DNA of 64,000 bases from Plantago major (lineage: Eukaryota > Streptophyta > Magnoliopsida > Lamiales > Plantaginaceae). Position numbers and translations under genes: made by a program. Positions 57,447 through 64,000 of the stretch are shown in pieces. Under the pieces are notes generated by a model. It was not told the origin of the DNA. It did not search any database and saw only the letters and a list, made by a program, of their open reading frames with translations. The stretch is from the NCBI GenBank assembly GCA_026545765.1, contig CM048841.1, positions 100,893,352-100,957,351 on the forward strand, given 5' to 3'. Position 1 is the stretch's first letter. Every line of letters starts with the position of its first letter.

Positions 57447-58931
57447 TAAAAAGAAGGAAAAATTACATACACCACCCCTGCTAGACGCCTCTATAACATA
57501 TGACTACCATCTAGTTCAACAATTACATCTAGGTCCATTAATCCGTTTTTATGTTGACCAGCTTAAATCACCTATCAGCTTATTCACAAACCAAACAGAT
57601 CCTTACCAATTCTTTCTAAATTTTTTTTTTTTTAAACAAGATCTGTGATAATAGCATAAAACCGAATTGTAATTAATTGTCTGATAGAATCGAATGAGAT
57701 TAAACTTGTCAAAACAAAAACATCAAAATAAACAGATTGGCAAAATCTATTCCTGCTCGCTAGATTGATGGAAGCTCCACCACGGATTGGCAAAATCTTC
57801 TTCCATGGCTGACTTCAATGGAAGCTTCTTGATGGAAGCTCCACCACGGAACCACCATGGAAGCTCCACCATGGCCGGAACCACCATTCCAGATCTGCCA
57901 TGGCCGGAACCACTATGGAAGCTCCACCACGGAGCTTCCATTCCAGATCTGGAAGCTCCATTCCAGATCTGCCATGGCCATGGCCAATGGATCAGGGCGG
58001 AGGTGGTGGTGAAGGTGGAGGGGAGGGCGTAGGTGGTGGTGAAGGTGGAGTAGGCGGTGGTGGAGGGGATGAATGGATGAAGCATGGCCTGCTACAATTT
58101 GTGATTAAATTGGCTTCTTTCTCATCTGATTCGATCGATCGATCTCTTCTTTCTTCTTAATCTTCTTCTTTCTTCTTCTTCTTCTTTCTTCTTAATCTTC
58201 TTTCTGGAGCAGGCAGTTTCTTCATAATCTTCTTCTTTCTTTTCCTTTTACCTTTTTCTTTTTAATTGAATTTTAAAAAAATTATATTAATTTTTTATTC
58301 ATAGTGCGTGTATTTCACGCGACGTTTTGACGAAAAATGTCATAATTCATGATAATTCGCACTAAAACGGTCAAAATTGACGGAGCTGTCAAATTGGACT
58401 AACGAAGTATACAAATTGGACAAAAAAATCAAGTTAAGGTACCAAAATCGGACGGTAACAAATAAATGTACCAAAACCGGAAACGTAACAACTTAGGGTA
58501 CCTTTTTAGGATTTTTCCCTCAGGGACTTAGATTGCAAAATAGATTTTGATGGGCACTTCCATTTTCTGTCAATTTGACCCATGCATATTTTCATATTTT
58601 ACCACTAAGTCTAGTTTTTTTTGAAAAAAACGGTAAATAAATTATTACAAGTGACTACTTGATAAATCTAATTCAATTACATTGAAGTCCTCACGTGCTT
58701 CTCACGTGATCAGTCATTAGGTAAGGCTGTTTGGTGATTTTGAAAAGCTGAAATTGGAACAGGGGCAAATATGGTTTTTCCTGGCTTAAGTTCGCGAAAA
58801 GTCAAATTCGTGGACTTAGATGTAATTGTTTTGTATCGAGTAGGATTTGCATGTAATTGTTGAATTAAGTGGTAGTCATCTGCAAGATAAAAATCTAACA
58901 GGGGCCTATATGTAATTGCCCCTAAAAAGAA
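57447..58931. mobile_element. Mutator-like element (non-autonomous MULE) with target duplications
   Basis: The element spans 57,456-58,922 (1,467 bp). Its flanks carry an exact 9 bp duplication, taaaaagaa, at 57,447-57,455 and 58,923-58,931, the size made by Mutator transposase. The ends form imperfect inverted repeats of about 80 bp: the left has aattacatacacc, atgactaccat and ttcaacaattacat, and the right, inverted, has aattacatatagg, atgactaccac and ttcaacaattacat at the same spacing. There is no transposase. The middle (57,760-58,080) is a GC-rich patch of repeated gaagctccaccacgg and ccatggccgg words next to ggtggtgaaggtggag repeats. This could be a captured gene piece (Pack-MULE) or a simple minisatellite. 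A CTT-rich run lies at 58,143-58,205. Confidence 0.92.
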
Positions 58932-60640
58932 TTATTTGATGAACGTTAATAAGTTCACTTATCGTCCATGTTATCATGTTTCAATCTTACTATAACACTA
59001 ACTTGAAAATATCTCTTTAATGTGTTTGGCACTTTATGATAAAATAAAATGGTTTGACGATAATACATATGTTTATTGAATGTCAATAAGTTCACTCGTT
59101 AAGTATTTGAAAAGTTAATATATGTAAATTTTAAATATAAAGTGATTGGTTAGGAACCCACCACTTTATCAGCTCCAATCGTCTTATAATTATCAGTGAA
59201 CTTAGAGAATTGGAAAAGCTTCAATAGGGGATTACTTTGCGAATATGATTTGAAGATTCGAATGTCTTGTATAAGAGCATGTTTATTATTCTGTTGTTAT
59301 GCAATTAGTATATTATCTACTAAGTATTATGATTCGTGTTAGAAAGTGAAACGATAAAAACACTGGTTGCAACTTTATTTGAACTTAAAACGTGAACGAT
59401 GCAAAATGTGCCAACAGTCCACGTCATGAAATCTGTGAACATAATTCGTGAAAATGCGGAATCAGAAACGTTCAACTGTCTTGCGCAAACCGCGCTAAAA
59501 CAAAGTTCTAAGATGATAGCACGACGCATGATTTAAATGTAAAACATGTAAATGGTGATGATAAAAAGGTATAGGCCATGATCATTGATCCGAAACGCCA
59601 GTCCCCGCTTCAGGCAGGTCTAGCTCCTCACCTAAAAATTATTATAAATAAGGGGTTAGTCAAATCACCGACTAAGAAAGTTCCATATACGTGCCATGAC
59701 CTAAAGTTCTATATTCAAGTCTTTTAAATCTTTTAGTCTTGTTTAATGCAATGCAACCCTGAGACCTGACTTGACTCTAAACACTTGAACTTGTTCTTAA
59801 ACTTCTTGAAAATTAATCTTAAACTTTGATCTTAGACATGACTTGAAAATTAACATGATTACGAGCTCACTTGACATCGTAGGTTCCTATCTTGGCCATG
59901 GTGGCTATCTGCCTGCCTCAGGTTACTTTAGTGGCCCTATCCGTTGAATAAATAAAAACTGACGACCTCAGGACCTTGGTCCCTATCCGCTGAACATGAA
60001 CTAATAATTGTGCCACAAATACTAGGATATTTTTTTACGAGCCCCTTTACTTACCTTTAAACTTTGAAACTTACTTTACTTGAAACCTTTTAACATTTTT
60101 TTAAAGTTGATGCATGATGCTAGATCGAACTCATGAATGTATGGACTAATGTGTATGCATAAAACAATATATAATGGCATGTCACATATCATAGGATCAG
60201 ATCACTCAAATATGCTAGATGTAAGCATCCAACCGCAGCAAGAAGAAAACTTATACAAGATGCCATGTAATAACAAGTAAAACACACCAATTTATCTTGA
60301 GTCCAGCACAAATGGAACATTCATGTCCGGCAGATTAACGTTAAAACTCATAATCAACACAATGCCAATCAACAACTAATATACCATGCTTCACTAGATT
60401 AACACATAAATGTTCCTGGAACAAAATCATGTTAAATACCACAGCTACAATTCTACCAAATTAGAATATATAGTACTTAACAACCAGAGGAAAACATTAC
60501 CTGCCAAATACAACAATTTTAAAACAATGATAATTCATTTCCATTACACCATTGCTACGAATCCAGAAGCAAAACTCATAAAACTAGCTATGTTCAGAAA
60601 TGCATTGATATAAAAATTGATACATCACATATCTTTTCCA
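58932..60640. other. Intergenic, repeat-like DNA
   Basis: 58,932-59,560 is AT-rich with no gene. 59,570-60,240 resembles the non-coding parts of plant LTR elements (ggccctatccgttgaa near 59,932 and gtccctatccgctgaa near 59,979, a twofold short repeat), but no ends can be placed. 60,240-60,640 is A-rich with no supported gene. Confidence 0.4.
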
Positions 60641-60699
60641 ATTTCTATAGCTCCAGTGAGCTATATATATAGGTCACTTCCTAGCTTGGCCTTAACAGG

Positions 60700-61580
60700 A
60701 CCTCGGTCGATAGATTAAGGATAAATAACAAAGTTGATATGGACATATAAGTCCCTCCAACGAATTAGACCTTTCTACCATCCAAGAACTCGAGAAACGC
60801 TTTTAGCCACGGTCTGATAAGTCGAGTCCGCCACCCAGAAGGAAAGCCCGACACAAGAAAAACATAAGGACCGGCACCAGTAAAGAGTTCCAGAACAAGA
60901 AAACTTCGCTACAAGTCCTAAAGAAAAGTACCCAAAAGGCCCGGCATTAAGGTCTTAACGGACTTTGGTCTCTACAAAAGGTCCGCCTACAGGAAGTCCG
61001 CCATTACTAACGTGACATAAACGCGCCACCTACCTCCAAGACCACGTGGCACGTTGTCACCAAGCCGACAACATTCCGGGAATTTAGACAGCCTGTCCCC
61101 CAAGCTTCCCCTATATATAGCCCGCATTTACTACTCATAAGGTACGTAATCAGAACTAGAAAATCTACTCTCTAAGTTTCGTGTCCGAGATAACTCGAAT
61201 AGCCTGTCACACAAGTTGAGTCTTAGTCCGGACTGCCCAAGGCAGGCCCGCCCAAAAGGGTCTAACCCCTTCCTTTTGTCCCCAGGAGACGCCCGGATGG
61301 AGCTTTGCCGGCCCCTTCCAGGAGACGGACCATCATCGACCTGACTACTTGGAGTGCTTTCTGTTCATAGCACCACGGATCAAGCTTAAGGAGGACCCAG
61401 GTTGTTCTTGCCGGACCTCAATTTTGCCGGACCCAACTACTTTGCTCTTGCCGGACCCGCGAACTAAGACGACCCAAATCACACGACCTGACCGCTGGAC
61501 TTCCCCGAACTACGCTCTTGACCCAGGAATTTGACTTAACCGGATTTACCCCACATCATATTGGCGCCGTCTGTCGGATT
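60700..61580 (+). mobile_element. Gypsy-like LTR end with primer-binding site (fossil)
   Basis: An LTR-like stretch with a TATA-type word (ctatatatagcccgc near 61,113) ends taccccacatca near 61,558 and is followed at once by ttggcgccgtctgtcgg, the primer-binding type of many plant Ty3/Gypsy elements. The left LTR border is not certain. No matching 3' LTR lies in the window. Confidence 0.65.
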
Positions 61581-62159
61581 TCGAGTGTGGAAGTCCGTCG
61601 GTACTTCGCGTAGAAGTCCGTCGGTACTTTCCTTCTCCCCCCCCCCATTTATGAAGAGTGGATGAGCTCCTATATATAGGTGAAGGCTCTTTGAAGTGCT
61701 CCCTTGGATGAGTGACAAGTGTACGGTCCAGATTCATCCAAGCTTGGGCTCATGGGCTTATGGGCTCTTAATGGGCTTGGCCCAATTAAGTAGATGGCTT
61801 TGGATTGTAGTCCAAAGGTTAGGAGCCCAAACGTTGAAGTATTAGAGGGTCGGCCTCTTGACTTTGGTGGAGTCAGACTCATTTGAAACTCGGGTTCGGA
61901 CCTCCTTTGGGATTCGGGGTAGGACATTAAATCTTAGAACGTACTTAAGTCGCCTTAATCCGTCAATCCTTAGGTCGGACTTATTTGTACATATCATATA
62001 AGTCCCCCCCCAGTTTCCAAGTATCTAAGTAGAAGATAGTTGAGAAATTATAAGTGTGAAGTCTTTCTTTGATGTGGCGTCAGACACTTTGGTTCCGAGG
62101 CTAGATGAGATGGATTTTCTTTGGGTATCCATCTTTGATGTGGCGTCGGAATACTTTTA

Positions 62160-62420
62160 CCATGGTGGTTTTATTCACATCACCCTTTTAGGAGTTAGTT
62201 CGGACTCTCTGGGTCCGACTTTACCAAGGTGGTTTTATTCACATCACCTTTTTAGGAGTTAGCTCGGACTCTCTGGGTCCGGCTTTACCAAGGTATTCAC
62301 ATCACCTTTTTAGGAGTTAGCTCGGACTCTTTGGGTCCGGCTTTACCAAGGTGGTTTTATTCACATCACCTTTTTAGGAGTTAGCTCGGACTCTCTGGGT
62401 CCGGCTTTACCAAGGTGGTT
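62160..62420 (+). repeat. Minisatellite, ~65 bp unit, about 4 copies
   Basis: Unit around tcacatcacctttttaggag followed by ttagctcggactctctgggt and ccggctttaccaagg, at about 62,175, 62,240, 62,293 and 62,358. One copy lacks ~10 bases. A related ~60 bp pattern with ttctttcttcatcgttttag occurs twice right after (62,424-62,530). Confidence 0.88.
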
Positions 62421-62817
62421 TTTCTTTCTTCATCGTTTTAGGAATAGCACTCGGCTCGAGGTTTCCACGATGGTTTTCTTTCTTCATCGTTTTAGGAAGA
62501 GCGCTCGGCTTTTTAGCTCGAGGTTTCCACGATGGGTGGACGAACACTTCTTCTCGATTAGCTTGACTTCTTTTCTTGAAGGAACATTTCGATGAACGTT
62601 TTTCTGAGGAAAGTTGTTCAACAAGTTCCCCTCGTCGGAATATTACTGACTATCCTCCCCCCAAGTGCTTATTCTACCTTTTAAAGTGAAGTGAGGACTT
62701 TGAAGAATCAATCATAACTTGTCCGAGGACTGGGTTTGCTCGTATAGCTTGAATGTTCATGACCTTTGTCGAAGGCGGCATTTGTTTTTCGGTTTGTGTA
62801 GCTCGGTGCTCTCAATT

Positions 62818-63232
62818 TTTGCCGGTCTTGAAAAATGAGGCAGAGCCCGAATATTTCACCGTCTTAAAAAATGAGGCGGAGCTTGGACTTTTCACCATCT
62901 TGAAAAATGTGGCAGAGCTCGACTTTTACGGATGGGGCGTAGCTCGACTTTTGACCTTCTTGAAAAATGAGGTGGAGCTCGGATTTTTCACCATCTTGAA
63001 AAATGAGGTGGAGCTCGGATTTTTCACCATCTTGAAAAATGAAACGGAGCTCGACTTTTACGGATGGGGCGGAGCTCGACTTTTGACCTTCTTGAAAAAT
63101 GAGGTGGAGCTCGGATTTTTCACCATCTTGAAAAATGAGGTGGAGCTCGAATTTTTCACCATCTTGAAAAATGAGGTGGAGCTCGGATTTTTCACTATCT
63201 TGAAAAATGAGACGGAGCTCGACTTTTACGGG
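62818..63232 (+). repeat. Minisatellite, 36 bp unit, with higher-order pattern
   Basis: Unit cttgaaaaatgaggtggagc plus tcggatttttcaccat, 36 bp, about ten copies. It is interrupted by a second unit with gagctcgacttttacggatg, seen at about 62,919, 63,048 and 63,218, giving a larger repeat of about 129 bp. Because 36 is a multiple of three, both strands show long open frames that reflect the repeat and not a gene. Confidence 0.9.
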
Positions 63233-63240
63233 TCGTCTTC

Positions 63241-63640
63241 TTGTTGAGTATTTAGTCGTCAAGGACTCTCGGGATCCTAGACGCTTTGAGTTGTCTTCTT
63301 CATCTCATTGAGTTGTCTAGGACCTCAGGGTCCTAGATACTTTGAGATGTCTTCTTTTTTCATTCCAGGGTTGGATCTTTAGAGGAGGAAATCTTGTAGG
63401 AGTTGAGTTTGTCACCTGTTTGAACCGAAGGAGGAATGTCACTCCGTCCTGGGTAGTGGTCCGAGGTGGAGAGGGAGGCCTCGTTCCCATCTCTCTCATA
63501 GTGTTTGAAAATGATTCAGTTTTCATCGATTGGTCCGACTTTGAAAGAAGATTGGGTTCGGACCTGCTGGTTAGAGGGGCCGACGTCGGATGCTGCTGGC
63601 CTTAGACTTGTAGTGGCGGTGCCATGACTTTTCGTCCCGA
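63241..63640. other. DNA between the minisatellite and the second primer-binding site
   Basis: A twofold short repeat ctttgagttgtcttctt / ctttgagatgtcttctt lies near 63,281 and 63,341. Open frames on both strands have no recognisable protein content; they belong to the leader or gag start side of the - strand element. No host gene is seen. Confidence 0.4.
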
Positions 63641-64000
63641 TTCCCACAGACGGCGCCAATATGATGTGGGGTAAATCCGGTTAAGTCAAAATGCCAGGGT
63701 TAAGGTCGAGGTAAATCGTACTAAGTCGTAGGACCGTTTGATTCGCCTTAAGTCGTTGTGTTTAGACCATCATATAAATCGTGATAGAGCGGATATGTTA
63801 AAACTTAAGATCCCGGATCGGTACTTGGAACTAGATCAACAGACAATGTTGTCAACAATGTCTACAGTAAACAGATAGCAGCGGATGAATAATAAAACTT
63901 CTATTACCAAGCCAATATATAGAAATATATATTGGCAGCGCCTTAGGCAAAATATCTACTGACAGGAAAAGTAGATCTAATCAACTAGGTTTAATACAAT
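63641..64000 (-). mobile_element. Second Gypsy-like LTR start with primer-binding site, opposite strand (fossil, runs off the window)
   Basis: On the - strand taccccacatcatattggcg continues ccgtctgtggg at about 63,643-63,672, the same LTR end and primer-binding site as at 61,549-61,577 but in reverse orientation. The LTR would extend right beyond 64,000. The sequence further into the LTR does not look like the 60,700-61,558 stretch beyond the last ~25 bases, so it is a different family member. Confidence 0.65.

Larger units (their letters stand above)
61581..63640. mobile_element. Non-coding inside of Gypsy-like element(s), with minisatellites (fossil)
   Basis: No gag or pol is readable. The region contains two minisatellites (listed separately), C-runs and words with cggac. 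It lies between two primer-binding sites facing each other. It may be the inside of a large non-autonomous element, or two partial elements brought together head to head. Confidence 0.5.

Noticed and set aside
57787-58160. Open frames on both strands in the Mutator-like element
   Set aside because: They are translations of short GC-rich repeats, open in several frames at once. No protein family is recognisable.
62818-63232. CRISPR-like look of evenly spaced repeats
   Set aside because: The repeats are contiguous with no unique spacers, and this is plant nuclear DNA.
62753-63262. Long open frames on both strands over the 36 bp array (LKNEVELGFFTI and LIFQDGEKSELH repeats)
   Set aside because: The unit length is divisible by three, so any open unit stays open when repeated. 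It is a minisatellite, not a gene.
1-64000. tRNA, rRNA or other structured RNA genes
   Set aside because: No A-box/B-box pair, cloverleaf or rRNA word was noticed by eye. A covariance-model scan would be needed to exclude them.

Overview
This window is nuclear DNA of a flowering plant. Genes have introns with GT-AG borders. It carries CC-NB-LRR resistance genes of the R1/late-blight-like (R1A/R1B) kind, plant F-box/LRR genes, a P-class PPR gene, and plant-type CACTA, Mutator-like, Stowaway, Helitron, Copia and Gypsy repeats. R1-like clusters of this type are typical of asterids. I lean towards Lamiales, but that is inference and the species cannot be fixed from the sequence.

Layout. (1) 1-4,895: the 3' nine exons of a conserved single-copy-type gene, a CHD1/CHR5 chromatin remodeller, on the + strand. 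(2) 4,896-13,163: intergenic DNA with an AT-rich degenerate repeat, two Stowaway-like MITEs and a non-autonomous CACTA element with a TTA target duplication. (3) 7,848-57,141: a resistance-gene cluster built from repeated units. Unit 1 has NLR-a1 (- strand, intact), a composite Copia element, NLR-b1 (+, pseudogene) and F-box1 (+, intact). A partial middle unit has NLR-b2 (+, pseudogene with a deleted NB-ARC core), a PPR locus forming a ~0.96 kb-arm inverted repeat, and F-box2 (+, pseudogene split by a solo LTR). Unit 2 has NLR-a2 (-, LRR end deleted), a Helitron relic, NLR-b3 (+, intact) and F-box3 (+, intact). (4) 57,456-58,922: a Mutator-like element with ~80 bp terminal inverted repeats and an exact 9 bp target duplication. 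(5) About 60,640-64,000: remains of Gypsy-like LTR elements with two primer-binding sites facing each other and long minisatellites.

How the genes fit together. In both full units the a-type and b-type NLRs lie head to head over a shared upstream region, the layout known for paired sensor/helper NLRs. Decay is complementary: unit 1 keeps the intact a gene and unit 2 keeps the intact b gene. Any working pair would therefore have to act in trans over about 34 kb. The F-box gene travels with each b gene and keeps a conserved 5'-UTR intron in all three copies.

The most noteworthy signals are this divergent NLR pair with reciprocal loss, the PPR inverted repeat sitting inside the 5' region of F-box2 (a possible hairpin-RNA source), the young composite Copia in the shared NLR promoter, and the well-delimited CACTA and Mutator-like elements. 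All similarity statements come from reading and comparing the sequence by eye. No database search was run.
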